Below are positions 1-9,137 of a DNA stretch of 24,408 nt, in pieces; position 1 is the first letter of the stretch, and every line of letters begins with the position of its first letter. Under the pieces are notes generated by a model. The model did no database searches, had not been told where the DNA came from, and saw nothing but the letters and a program-made list of their open reading frames with translations. Source of the DNA: Haplomitrium mnioides (lineage: Eukaryota > Marchantiophyta > Haplomitriopsida > Calobryales); contig JBNGIS010038884.1 of the NCBI GenBank assembly GCA_049999725.1, forward strand, positions 1 through 24,408, in the 5' to 3' direction. The position numbers and the translations under genes are program-made.

Positions 1-672
1 AATCGTTACATTTGATGTGGACACAAACATGTTTAGTGTAGAGCTAATTGAATGGTGTAAAAGGTAAACATGTCTCTCTGAAGGAATCATTAAATTTGAT
101 GTGGACACAAACATGTTTAGTGTAGAGCTAATTGAATGGTGTGAAAGGCAAACATGTCTCTCCGAAGGAATCAGTACATTTGATGTGGACACAAACATGT
201 TTAGTGTAGAGGTAATTGAATGGTGTAAAACGAAAACAATGTCTCTCTGAAGGAATCATTACATTTCACGTGGACACAAACATGTTTAGTGTAGAGCTAA
301 TTGAATGGTGTAAAAATTAAACATGTCTCTATGAAGGAATCATTACATTTTTTGTGGACACAAACATGTTTTGTGTAGAGCTAATTGAATGGTGTAAAAG
401 GTAAACATGTCTGTTTGAAGGAATTATTACATTTGATGTGGACACAAACATGTTTAGTGTAGAGCTAGTTGAATGGTGTAAAGGTTCAACATGTCTCTGT
501 GAAGGAATCATTACATTTGATGTGGACACAAACATGTTTAGTGTAGAGCTAATTGAATGCTGTAAAAGGTAAACAGTTCTGTGTGAGGGAATTATTATAT
601 TTGATGTGGATACAAACATTTTTAGTATAGAGCTAATTGAATGGTGTAAAAGGTAAACATGTCTCTCTGTAG
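1..672. repeat. 84-bp tandem repeat array (8 units, open to the left)
   Basis: Eight head-to-tail units begin at about 1, 85, 169, 253, 338, 422, 506 and 590, so the period is 84 bp (one unit is 85). Each contains the core GATGTGGACACAAACATG followed by a conserved stretch ending in TCTCTCTGAAGG. Units differ by scattered substitutions. The array probably continues beyond the left edge. Because 84 is 28 codons, a reading frame stays in phase across units on either strand: plus is broken mainly by a TAA in most units, minus is open from 703 down to a TAG at 329. I regard it as a minisatellite or satellite rather than a gene. Confidence 0.95.
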
Positions 673-1393
673 AGCGAAAGTCAATTTCGTTATGCAAAAT
701 CAATCAATATTATTAGTTTTTATGAAGATATTAGAAAACTCGAATTTGATGAGACACATAAAAATTATAGCAAGTTTACATCAAAAAATTGCATTTATCA
801 TTGATTACAATTCTTAGTCTAAAAGTTCAAATACACGTCACAAGAAATTATTTTGAAATATGTTTGATTGTACAAAATGTAAGCGCGCGTAGACATGGTG
901 CTCTTTCAAACTTTGTTGTCAAAACAAATTACAAAACATAAAGAAAAAGCCTAAAGAGACTACAATTCAAGGGAATGAGTTTGTAATAGTAAACACAAAA
1001 ACATAAAAAATAAAACATTTTATGGATTTAGGAGCTTTATTTTAAACATCAAGAAAGAAGGAAGCTTTCACTTGTAGTTGAAAATCCATGCAATCAAAAG
1101 TGAACGTGGGATTTCAAATTGGTTTTAGCATTTAAAAACATTTCATAGTTCAACGAAGCATATACAAAAACGTATCATAGTTCAGAATCAAAAAGCCAGT
1201 AGCTAAGGAGATTGAATTAAGATTGTAAATAAGAAACATCTCCAAGTTTTAGACTTGATTCAACCAAAAAAAGGTTTCAAGATCTTAAAAAAAGTCTAAG
1301 ACTTGTGTACAAACAAAGTTATAATCGGTAGTCTTTGTATGAAGAAGCTTAAGAGTTGTACATGAGAAGTAGTACTTGTGGAAGGCGTGGACT
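673..1393. other. AT-rich spacer, nothing recognised
   Basis: About 720 bp of AT-rich sequence with no open frame of note, no recognisable RNA gene and no clear repeat structure. It separates the 84-bp array from the 52-bp array. Confidence 0.6.
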
Positions 1394-1620
1394 TCCACCT
1401 CAAAGTCTATGCGAGCATAGGAATCCAAGCTCAACATGTGAACAGTCCACTCCAAAGTCTTTATGTGCTTAATAATCCAAGCTCAACATGTGAACACTCC
1501 ATCCCAAAGTCTATGCGTGCATAGGAATCCGAACTCACGATCTTAACACTCCACCACAAAGTCTATGCACGCATAAGAATCTATACTCACCATATAAATA
1601 TTCCACAACAAAGACTGACA
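1394..1620. repeat. 52-bp tandem repeat array (4 full units plus a partial)
   Basis: Units start with TCCAC or a variant at 1394, 1446, 1498, 1550 and 1602, an exact 52-bp spacing. Each carries CAAAGTCTATGC followed by GCATA and AATCC. The TATGC..GCATA core is a short inverted repeat with a 2-nt centre. Diverged single cores recur at about 1680 and 1750, so the array was once longer or has been broken up. Confidence 0.9.
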
Positions 1621-2024
1621 AGAACCTAGGTTTTAGGTTCAATAAAAGAGTTTTTGTATGTTGTACATTTTGCTTGCAAATCAAAGTCTATACACGCATA
1701 GGGTTCACACTTCTACAACCAAGGACACAATTTGTAAATGTTCTATTTTTTGCAACAAACTCTACACACGCAAAAGATTTTGATTTCTAATTCGGAATCT
1801 AAAAGTAAAAACAGGTACAAAGCTCTTTATCTGAGTCAAACAATGCTAAAGGTTTTAAGTTTTACACTAAAGTCTTAAGAAGAATAAAAAATTAGTCAAT
1901 TTAGATAGATGCTTCAATGAGATAATAACCTAAAACTCTTCTAGAAAACAATAAAGTTGAAAAAAGTACTTACATTTTGGAGAAGAAAATATTTTTACAA
2001 AGCAAATAAAAATATTAACTATAA
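1621..2024. other. AT-rich sequence with two isolated 52-bp-repeat cores
   Basis: No gene seen. Around 1683-1702 (AAAGTCTATACACGCATAGG) and 1758-1775 (a CTCTACACACGC variant) there are degraded copies of the core of the adjacent array. The sequence runs into the assembly gap. Confidence 0.5.
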
Positions 2025-2124
2025 NNNNNNNNNNNNNNNNNNNNNNNNNNNNNNNNNNNNNNNNNNNNNNNNNNNNNNNNNNNNNNNNNNNNNNNNNNNN
2101 NNNNNNNNNNNNNNNNNNNNNNNN
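2025..2124. other. assembly gap (100 N)
   Basis: Exactly 100 N characters, the usual placeholder for a scaffold join of unknown true length. Distance and continuity across it should not be trusted. Confidence 0.98.
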
Positions 2125-2164
2125 TCTTTTCTACTCAAATAGATTTGCTTTAATATAAGCTAAA

Positions 2165-3440
2165 GTGGTATTTCTCAATTGGTTTTTTTGGATAAGAAGA
2201 AAATCAAAAGACAAAATCGTGATTTGTGTTACATCAAGTACATCAATATGCATCTTGGATTTGCATTTTCCTTTTGTTGCTGCTATTTTTCTGGGAAGTA
2301 TTGTCCAAAAAATGCATCCTCAACTTGACAAGCAAACCATTAAACACGTACTCGTTTTGGGTTTGGAGGATCTTCCTCATCAAATGACAAAACTTTGAGA
2401 ACTTTGGCAACCCAAAACGGTCTACTATTTGGATCAAGCGAGGCAACAACACAAATAAACATTCTAGCTTTCATCTCCTGTAGACTGCCAAATTTATCTG
2501 TGTATCGAGTATTGTGCAAAAGAGTCCATTCTCGTGGTCTTGATGGTCTATCATAGATTGCTCGACGCATAGAAAGTATTTGATGTACTAGAGTATCTTC
2601 TTTTGTCTGTTGAGCATGAAGCTGAGAATCTAGACAAATATTTTGAAAATCATTACAAGTGTTTGACGGTTATGAAGGTGGAAAGGTAAATTCTGCTTCG
2701 AGTAGTCATCTTTTTTTTTCAAGGATGTAGGCCGCAATCTCTTGTTGGGCAAGAAAAACGTTATTTCACCATTGAATATCAAAATCTGTAAAGAACTTGC
2801 AGCAATTCTCACTTATGTTGTCTCTTATTGAAAATGCCACTTTCTCAGCATCCACTTCTTTTTCTTCCTTTTGAGATCATTTTATTTTAGAATATGCCTT
2901 GAGAGAATTCAATATTGAACTCAAAATTTCTCTGTTCACCTCAAGTAAGCACTTGAGTTGAGAAATACCATCCATAGGTAGCCAAAATTCATATGTTAAA
3001 AATTGTTTGCTCCAAATCTTTACCTTAGAATCATTTTAACTAGAACTTGAATTGTTGATTAAAAGTAATATCATGTATCAATTGAACTAGAGAGAGACAT
3101 TCTTGCAGAAATATTTTGAAATCTCAAGTTTCCAACAAAAGAGTCACCTGAGGTTTAGGATTATAGGATAATTGAAGTACATCGCTAAGACTTGTAGTCA
3201 TGAAAGCTTTGACACATTTCAAACATTTCGAGAATTGGTTGAACATTTGATCGATTTGATCATGAGTATATCCAACCATGAGAAATCTTACCTTGATTTT
3301 TTGAAAAACATTCTTGGCAAAAAGGAGACTAAGATATCCAAACATGATAGAATTCTTATTCTCTCATGTCGTGTTGTCCAACTAAAGATACAAAGTTGGA
3401 GGTAGCGGGCCTTCAAAATCATATAATATTTTTTTGAGCA
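2165..3440 (-). pseudogene. decayed repeat-associated gene resembling the DUF7869 family
   Basis: Reading the minus strand from about 3440 down, coding-like pieces appear in order but in different frames with stops. First comes LDNTT then ENKN (about 3350-3385), then KVRFLMVGYTHDQIDQMF (about 3245-3300). This matches the pattern VGHTH-D-IDQMF that I associate with DUF7869 proteins of plant repeats. Downstream are a piece with DRPSRPREWTLL (2500-2560) and PFWVAKVLKVLSFDEEDPP (2360-2420), which resembles a C-terminal BAH-like segment. Several frameshifts and stops mean no intact protein can be made. The family assignment is by motif memory; decay and orientation are seen directly. It could be a captured host gene, but the family is usually repetitive. 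Confidence 0.5.
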
Positions 3441-3655
3441 TAGTAATTGTCAAATAAGAATCACTTCTCAAGTTTTCATACGTTAAGAAGACCTTCCAAG
3501 AAAGAGCATAATTGAATATTAAGAAACCAATAACATGCACACTGTAATGGTCACTAACTTTAGTAAGCCATAGCTAAAAATCATGTCAACTATATCTAGA
3601 AAGCTATTACTAAGTTAGAATAGCAAAAGACAATTGTTATTATAGAGAGTTGGCC

Positions 3656-3842
3656 ACGTGGCAAGAGGAGAGAAAGTCAACGAATTAAAGTGAAAGAGGG
3701 AGTCTAGATAGACTGCTTTGGAAGAGGATGAGTACACATGGCAAGCGGAGAATTAAAGTAAAAAGAAGGTTCTAAATATAAGGACATGTGGCAGAAGGAA
3801 AACTGAAGAGATAGATGGTTCTAAGGATAATGACATGTTGCA
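3656..3842 (+). promoter_or_regulatory. U3 repeats with ABRE/G-box-like boxes (mostly decayed)
   Basis: Four boxes: intact ACGTGGCA inside a palindromic CCACGTGG (3656-3663), then ACATGGCA (3736), ATGTGGCA (3786) and ATGTTGCA (3835). The last three differ from the intact box by CG to CA or CG to TG, with an extra change in the last. ACGTGGC is the core bound by plant bZIP factors of the ABA and G-box classes. That this LTR responds to ABA or stress is inference. Confidence 0.6.
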
Positions 3843-3940
3843 GAAGGAGAACAAAAGTAAAAGGTGGTCCAATTAGAAGAGGATAGAGAAGGAACCAATG
3901 GGGTTCCTCCACTTATGTAAGTAAAGTGCTTTCTCTCAAG

Positions 3941-3950
3941 TATATAAATA
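3941..3950 (+). promoter_or_regulatory. TATA box of the chromovirus LTR
   Basis: TATATAAATA followed by AGGGAGAG. The same position in copy 2 has TATATAAAG (23306). A conserved CCAATGGGGTT lies about 45 bp upstream in both copies. Transcription probably starts some 30 bp downstream, near the TTGGCATCTCTTACC stretch. Confidence 0.75.
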
Positions 3951-4081
3951 AGGGAGAGTTCCTTGTTTGGCATCTCTTACCTTGTAAGTTCTTGAAGTTC
4001 TTGTGCGCTTCTCTCTTGCTAACTTGTATGTGTTGTACTTGTGCTAGCTTGTGTGTGTAATGTGGGCGTGTAGTGTTACAA

Positions 4082-4093
4082 TGGTATCAAAGC
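4082..4093 (+). other. primer binding site, initiator tRNA-Met type
   Basis: TGGTATCAAAGC one base after the LTR end. It matches the complement of the 3' end of plant initiator tRNA-Met (TGGTATCAGAGC) at 11 of 12 positions. Copy 2 keeps the perfect form, so the G to A change here is a copy-specific mutation. Confidence 0.92.
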
Positions 4094-4283
4094 TTGGTCT
4101 TCTCTAAAGAGTGTAGATAACCCCTCTTTGGAGAAGTACTTAAGACTTTTTTGAGTAGTGGAATCTCCACTTTGCATTGACTCTATTACAGCTAAACTGT
4201 CAAGTTTTTATGAATAAAGGATAGTAGTTGTCCCATCATTTGTATATAAAGATAAGAAGTTTTACTTGATGTTGTGGTAGCCA

Positions 4284-4499
4284 ATGGATAGAGGAGCATT
4301 TGTACCTCCTATAGTTCCTCTATTAAATATTTTTAATATTCGTGTGTTTAATATTGACAAACATTTCTTTCGTCAATTTCTGGTGTATAACTTTGGTGAT
4401 GACTTTATGGTTTTTGTGATGGAATCAAGAGAACCTATCATCTTACCTGTGGTAAACTATGGTGCTACATGGGAGTATTTTATTTATATTTTGTGGTAG
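4284..4499 (+). CDS. conserved leader ORF A of the chromovirus (71 aa), unknown function
   Basis: An intact 71-codon ORF between the primer site and gag. It starts MDRGAF and ends FIYILW. I do not recognise it. Copy 2 has the same ORF at 23642-23857, also 71 codons and intact; 61 of 71 residues are identical. By eye the two copies differ at about a dozen synonymous and about a dozen amino-acid-changing bases, although changing sites are roughly three times as numerous, which suggests past purifying selection. Residues 26-57 align without gaps to ORF B just downstream (about 14 of 32 identical; shared features K, R.FLV, FG..F, S, P.ILP). The ATG context is weak (C at -3, G at +4), which could let ribosomes scan on to ORF B and gag. 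The C-terminus is hydrophobic and aromatic. Confidence 0.7.
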   Translation: MDRGAFVPPIVPLLNIFNIRVFNIDKHFFRQFLVYNFGDDFMVFVMESREPIILPVVNYGATWEYFIYILW

Positions 4500-4507
4500 A
4501 AAGAAAA

Positions 4508-4708
4508 ATGGATTTGAACCAAGATCCTTTAGAAGAGTTCAACTCCAAATGTCATATTTCTATTAGAGTAACTCCTAACCAAACGCAACATGATATTCTT
4601 GTTCGTAAGTTTGGATAGAGGTTCTATAGTGTGGTGTTGGCAACTTCTAAACCTTTTATTTTACCTATTCTTCACAATTGGAATGTGTACATATTTGTGT
4701 TTGTATAA
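4508..4708 (+). pseudogene. leader ORF B of the chromovirus (66 codons, one stop)
   Basis: Begins 8 nt after the ORF A stop with an ATG in good context (A at -3, G at +4), reads MDLNQDPLEEFNSKCHISIR and ends YIFVFV before TAA. An in-frame TAG at 4616-4618 (codon 37) breaks it; copy 2 has GAG there and an intact 66-aa ORF at 23865-24065. It is related in sequence to ORF A, so the pair probably arose by tandem duplication. Function unknown; both lie where a retroelement's leader is normally non-coding. Confidence 0.65.
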
Positions 4709-4739
4709 GTTTAGAGGGTTAAAACTGTGACAAAACAAC

Positions 4740-5610
4740 ATGGATGCTAACTCTAGCAGTCTTGAAGGAGTGAGGATGATGGCAAAGTTGGAAGAGCTTC
4801 AAGTAGCTCTTATAGTAGGCCAACAACAAACAAACATATTGATGGCAGAAATTATGAACATACAACTACAACAAGAAAGTGAAGAAGGAAGTCTTGAGAC
4901 GTTACTTCAAAAAATGAGCAAGTCGTGCAAAGTAGATCCATATGGAGGAAGTTGCACAGTTAGCATCGTAAAAGGATGGGTTTATCGAATAGAGGATCAC
5001 ATGTTATATTATCTAAATACTTCAAATTTGGAGAAAGGATTATTTGCAAGATCATTCTTAATAGAGCATGCATCAATATGGCTTCAAGGTTGAGAGCAAC
5101 AAAAAATACATGAGGAGAACAACTTTTGTAGAGTAGTTTAAAAGCAGGTTTGCTCCAAAATTTTAAAGCGTTGGATTCTATATTGACCGCAAGAACAAAG
5201 CTTTGGGAGTTGGAGCAATACGGAAACGTTGCAAGATACGTTGAAGAATTTTGAAGCTTGCAAGTTCAAATCAAAGATATGAGTCAAGCGGAGGCTCTTA
5301 ACAAACTTTTCCAAGAGTTAAAGAGAAAGATTAGAGGAGAGGTTATGGTGCGCAACCCAAAAGATGTAAATAAAGCCATTTCATTTGCTTAACAAATTGA
5401 AGGGGCACTAGGAATTGTGCAAATTGGAGAAAACTATGGCCTTATGCCTATGGAGATGGGGAATATAAGAAGAAGAGAGTTTCTTTGCCCAAATCACCAA
5501 CAAGAAGGACCACAACATACCAATAAAAAGAGGATGGATGATCAATGAGAAACTCAAACATGTTACAATTGAGGTTAGGTATGACACATTGCACCAAATT
5601 GTAGAGCAGT
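4740..5610 (+). pseudogene. gag: gag of chromovirus copy 1
   Basis: The capsid/nucleocapsid polyprotein. The first 117 codons are open (MDANSSS to IWLQG, TGA at 5091-5093) and include a coiled-coil-like stretch, AKLEELQVALIVGQQQTN. The retrotransposon gag core continues in other frames, with LTARTKLWELEQYGNVARYV at about 5183-5242 and EALNKLFQELKRKIRGEV at about 5291-5344, interrupted by stops. A CCHC zinc knuckle at 5561-5602 is badly damaged: Cys, His and last Cys codons are present, but the second Cys codon is TGA and two more stops lie inside it. The homologous ORF in copy 2 is open to the window edge. Confidence 0.85.
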
Positions 5611-5819
5611 ATGGCGCAATCAAAGACGAGTATTTTGGCGGCCTCTCCATAATATCAACAATGAAAGAGATGAAGAAAATCAAGGAAACGAGACACACCA
5701 GTAAAAAAATCTCGTGGTTTTATTAGGATAAAGAAGAAAGGTGAGGAAAGCATCTATTATATAGAAAAATAGAAAAATTGAGGGTTAATTATGGTTGATG
5801 GATGGATGGAAGGATCTAT

Positions 5820-6110
5820 AATAAGAGTTTTGGTGGACTCAAGAGCAGACAAAATTTACTTATCATGAGCGATAACATTGAAGTTGACGTTTCCCTTTGA
5901 AAAAGAAGAGCACAAAGTGGTGGAAATGGCAAATGGCCAAAGCGAGTCTATTGAATGACTATCTCGAAGTATAGCTTTACACATGGGTAACTATAAAGAG
6001 AAGTTGGAGTGGAAGATCACAATATGACGTTATTCTTGGAATGAAGTAGTTATGAAGATATAATCCGCAAGTAGATTGGAGAAAGAAGACACTCACGACA
6101 TTTCAATGAA
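5820..6110 (+). pseudogene. pro: retroviral-type aspartic protease of copy 1
   Basis: The remnant active-site region reads RVLVDSRADKIY (5824-5859), where the usual D-S-G-A box has Arg in place of Gly. About 190 bp on, DVILGM (6026-6043) and, after stops, NPQVDWRKKTLTTF mark the conserved C-terminal part of Ty3/gypsy proteases. Frames differ between the two parts. The enzyme would cleave the polyprotein; this copy is inactive. Confidence 0.75.
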
Positions 6111-6306
6111 AGATTTGGGGAGATCGAGTACAATCTCATTCAAGACATCTATTCCTATATGTGATTGGAGAAAATGCAATCAAAAAGCAAGATATGGTGT
6201 TTTTAGAACTTATAAGTGAGCTCACTATTGACAAAGAGAACTCAAATCATAATAATCCACATGAATTTCAAGGTGTTTCAAAGGAGTTTGATGACGTTTT
6301 CCCAAT

Positions 6307-7668
6307 GATTTGCCCAAGGATTTGCCTCCAAAATGATGCATTGATCACAAGATTGAGGTCATTCCAGGAAGTACTCCACCATGCAAAGCACCATATCATT
6401 TGCCTCCTCATGAACTTGAAGAATGCAAATCTCAGATTACGGACTTGTTGGAAAAAGGATTCATTCAAGCAAGCATTTCTCCTTATGGTGCACCAGTACT
6501 ATTTGTGAAAAAGAAGGATGGGAGTATGAGGATGTGCATTGACTATCAAGCACTCAATCAACAAACGGTGAAAAATAAATATCATTTGCCAATGATGGAT
6601 GATTTATTTGATCAACTTCAAGGAGCAAATGACTTTACAAAAATGGACTTGAGAGGCGGATATAATCAAATCCGAATCACGGAAGGTGATATGCAAAAAA
6701 CAACATTTCAAAGTCGATACAAGCATTTTGAATGTCTTATTATGCCTTTTGGATTAACCAATGCTTCTGCAACATTTATGAGTCTTATAGAATATATTTT
6801 TCGATCTTATTTGGATAAGTTTGTTATTGTCTTTTTGGATGATATTCTCATCTATAGCAAGAGTCTTTAAGAGCATCAACAACATCTTTGTAGAATATTA
6901 AAGGTACTTCGGAACCACAAGCTATATGTGAAGATGTCCAAATGTCAAATTGGAAAGAGGGAGGTTGACTAATTTGGTCACCGTATAAGTGCATCAGGAA
7001 TCCAAGTTATGGATGAGAAAGCGGAGGCAATTCAGAAGTGAGAAGCTCCTAGTGATCAAACACAACTAAGGGGATTTTTGGGGCTATCGAGGTTTTATCA
7101 TCGATTTGTGAAAGGTTTTTCACAAATAGAAGAACTATTAACCAACTTGCACAAGAAAAGTCACACATAGTCATGAGGAGCTGCAAAAAAGTTGGCATTC
7201 CAAGCATTGAAGAAATCACTTCTTCATGCTCCGATTCTTAAAAGGTATGATTCTAAACGGCCAGTCAAACTTTTAGTAGACGCATTGGGAAAGGCTATTG
7301 GTGGAGTTTTGCAACAAGAATGGGAGGATAGTTGGCACTCTATTGCCTTCTTTTCTAGAAAATTGAGCGACACTAACCAAAAATACCACACTACAGAGCA
7401 GGAAGAATTGGCGATTGTGTTATCAACCAAACATTGGAAGCATTATCTAAGAGCTAAAGAGTTTTGTGTCAAAACCGACCATAAACCCTTAATCTATCTA
7501 GAAACTCAAAAGAAGCTCTCAAAACGGCAGATTCGTTGGGCGGAGTGGCAACAACGGTTCCATATGAAGATGGTCTATGTGAAAGGAAAACAAAAAATTG
7601 CATATGCCTTGACCTACATGCCTCAACTCAACATCTTGTTAGAAATCACAATTCATCCTACTTGGTGA
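6307..7668 (+). pseudogene. pol: reverse transcriptase and RNase H of copy 1
   Basis: One continuous frame with seven in-frame stops (6334, 6868, 6970, 7039, 7168, 7174 and 7666). [41 protein letters not shown], the first catalytic Asp in [10 protein letters not shown] (6646), [11 protein letters not shown] and the FLDDILIYS box (Asp pair 6838-6843). RNase H: LLVDALG (Asp 7279), TEQEELAI, KTDHKPL; the last acidic position, usually VADALSR, reads IAYALTY, so the Asp is lost. The central RT segment 6400-6870 is still 156 codons long. Several stops sit where Trp is typical (TGG to TGA or TAG). Confidence 0.92.
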
Positions 7669-7786
7669 GTGGAAATGTTGGCTGCAACAAAAGAAGATGA
7701 GGAGATCATTGCTGCACAACAACAGAATCTAGTGAAAGAGGTGAGAGGATTGATTTTCTTCTAAGGCAAGGTATGGTTCCTAATAA

Positions 7787-8640
7787 TGTTAAGCTTCGCT
7801 TTGAGGTTTTGTATGAAGCACATGATTTGGCAATTGGTGGACATGTTGGAATTGAGAAAACTTTGGACAATCTTCAACAAGTCTATTATTGGCCTTAGAT
7901 GCATCAAGATGTGGAGACCTATATTTGGAGTTGTTTGGCTTGTCAACAAAACAAAGTGACCAATCTTAAACTTGGAGGTTTATTACAACCGTTGCCTATC
8001 CTGAATCGATAATAAGAACATGTGAGTATGAATATTGTGTGTGAACTACCACGCACTTCTACATGTTATGATGCTATTATAGTTTTTATGGACAAACTTA
8101 GCAAAATAGTTCATATTCGTCTGATTACCAAATCAGTGACAACAACGAAGTTAGCACAAATTTATTTGGAAGTGATATACTCTCACCATGGTATCTCCAA
8201 AGTGATTATCTCCAACTGCGGCACTTAATTTACCAATGTGTTTAGCACACAATATTTGGTCTTCTCAAAGTCAAATTGGCTATGTCCATTGCTTATGACC
8301 CTGAATCAGATGGTCAAACTGAATGGACCAACCTCACCATTGAAGATATGTTGTGGGCCTTTACTTTGGAAGAATAAGAAGAATAGGATTGGTTGTTATC
8401 TCTTGTGGAGTTCTCTTACAATAACTCCATCAATAGCTCTACATGAGCCACGTTTTTTTTTTATGTATGGTGAGCATCCAACCACTCTATCTTATCTTCA
8501 TCCTCCATCGACATCTAAGAGTCCAGTTGCCGATGATTTCCTCCATCGGCTACACCACGACACCCAACGTGCAAAAGAAAAACTTGAAGTTGCTCGTACT
8601 CGCCAAAAAAATATGTCGATGCTCATCATCGTGAAGTAAC
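7787..8640 (+). pseudogene. int: integrase (zinc-binding and core domains) of copy 1
   Basis: The zinc-binding HHCC part is visible: His in EAHDLAIGGHVG (7821 on), YYWP, then CLACQQNK, with a TAG after YYWP. The core follows in the same frame at 8022 (MSMNIVCELPRTSTCYDAII), but the first catalytic Asp is Asn (MNIV), the second is Asn (ISNCGT, then TAA at 8226), and the Glu region around 8280-8340 is shifted out of frame. YGEHPTTLSY and the LHHDTQRAKEKLEVARTRQK helix return at 8466-8622. Both catalytic Asp losses are G to A in the coding strand. Confidence 0.88.
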
Positions 8641-9099
8641 CTTTTCTATATATGACCAAGTATGGCTCTCTACATCCAATCTTCCTTTGCTTTGCTCTCA
8701 TAAGCTCTCTACTCGCTTTATTGGACCATTTGCTATTTCTGCTCGTATTGGTGAAGTGGTCTGTCAACTTGTTTTACCTCCTCACATGAAGATTCATCCG
8801 ATTTTTCATGTCTCTTTATTATATGCTTTTGTACCTCGCTCTACCACCTTCACTTGTACCCAAGAACCCTCTCCACTAGCTAAGCTTATTGATAGTCATG
8901 AGGAATTTGAGGTGGAACAGCTCTTGAAGAAACACACATGTCGTTGAGGTCATCGTGAGATTGTGGAGTACTTGGTTTGTTGGAAAGGCTACCCTCTTTA
9001 TGAAGCTACTTGGGAGCCATTGGAAATTTGGCCAATGCTTCTGCACTTGTTCACTCTTTTGAGAACTCTCTTACTCGCAACGAGGATGTTGCCTCTTAA
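8610..9099 (+). pseudogene. integrase C-terminal GPF module and chromodomain of copy 1
   Basis: A frame shift near 8610 brings in the C-terminal part: HREVTFSIYDQVWLS, KLSTRFIGPFAIS (GPY/F-type module), HMKIHPIFHVSLL. The chromodomain runs from about 8900: EEFEVEQLL, then a TGA at 8945-8947, VEYLVCWKGYPLYEATWEP to about 9020. This is the diagnostic chromovirus module that can tether integration to modified histones. After a further frameshift the end is readable as NEDVAS and TAA at 9097-9099, overlapping the polypurine tract. Confidence 0.9.
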
Positions 9100-9112
9100 A
9101 AAGGGGGAGGAT
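9098..9112 (+). other. polypurine tract of copy 1
   Basis: AAAAAGGGGGAGGAT immediately before TGTAACAGTCACTAAC. Priming site for plus-strand synthesis, correctly placed at the border with the 3' LTR. Confidence 0.88.
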
Positions 9113-9137
9113 TGTAACAGTCACTAACGCTAGTAAG
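9113..9137 (+). repeat. 3' LTR remnant of copy 1 (about 25 bp)
   Basis: TGTAACAGTCACTAACGCTA continued by GTAAG matches the first 25 bp of both other LTRs (TGTAAYRRTCACTAACTTTA then GTAAG). From about 9138 no similarity remains, and no later part of this LTR is found downstream in the window. It is therefore truncated, rearranged or interrupted by a large insertion. Confidence 0.7.

Larger units (their letters stand above)
3543..4080 (+). repeat. 5' LTR of chromovirus copy 1 (538 bp)
   Basis: Starts TGTAATGGTCACTAAC and ends GTGTTACA, with TGTAA/TTACA terminal inverted repeats and the primer site one base downstream. It aligns along its length with the LTR at 22575-23437. U3 carries four diverged units of roughly 50 bp (one 80 bp), each with a box of the form ACACGTGGCA, at about 3656, 3736, 3786 and 3835. 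A TATA box lies at 3941. The 5 bp before the LTR are CACAC (3538-3542), but no matching duplication can be tested because the other LTR end is missing. Confidence 0.93.
3543..9137 (+). mobile_element. Ty3/gypsy chromovirus, copy 1 (degenerate)
   Basis: A full-length-like LTR retrotransposon with the order 5' LTR, primer binding site, two small leader ORFs, gag, protease, RT, RNase H, integrase, chromodomain, polypurine tract and a 3' LTR start. Integrase downstream of RT puts it in Ty3/gypsy, and the C-terminal chromodomain puts it among chromoviruses. All main domains carry stops or frameshifts, so it cannot move by itself. Only about 25 bp of 3' LTR is recognisable. The family is represented again from 22575 to the window end. 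Confidence 0.93.

Noticed and set aside
1-672. CRISPR array
   Set aside because: Units are contiguous 84-bp copies without unique spacers, and the window is plant DNA.
329-703. 124-codon minus-strand ORF as a real repeat protein
   Set aside because: It is created by the 84-bp period being divisible by three and ends at a stop within the array; no flanking gene structure or family match.
4284-4708. ORF A and B as one protein with a suppressed stop
   Set aside because: The spacer differs by one base between copies, so the frame relation is not kept; each has its own ATG.
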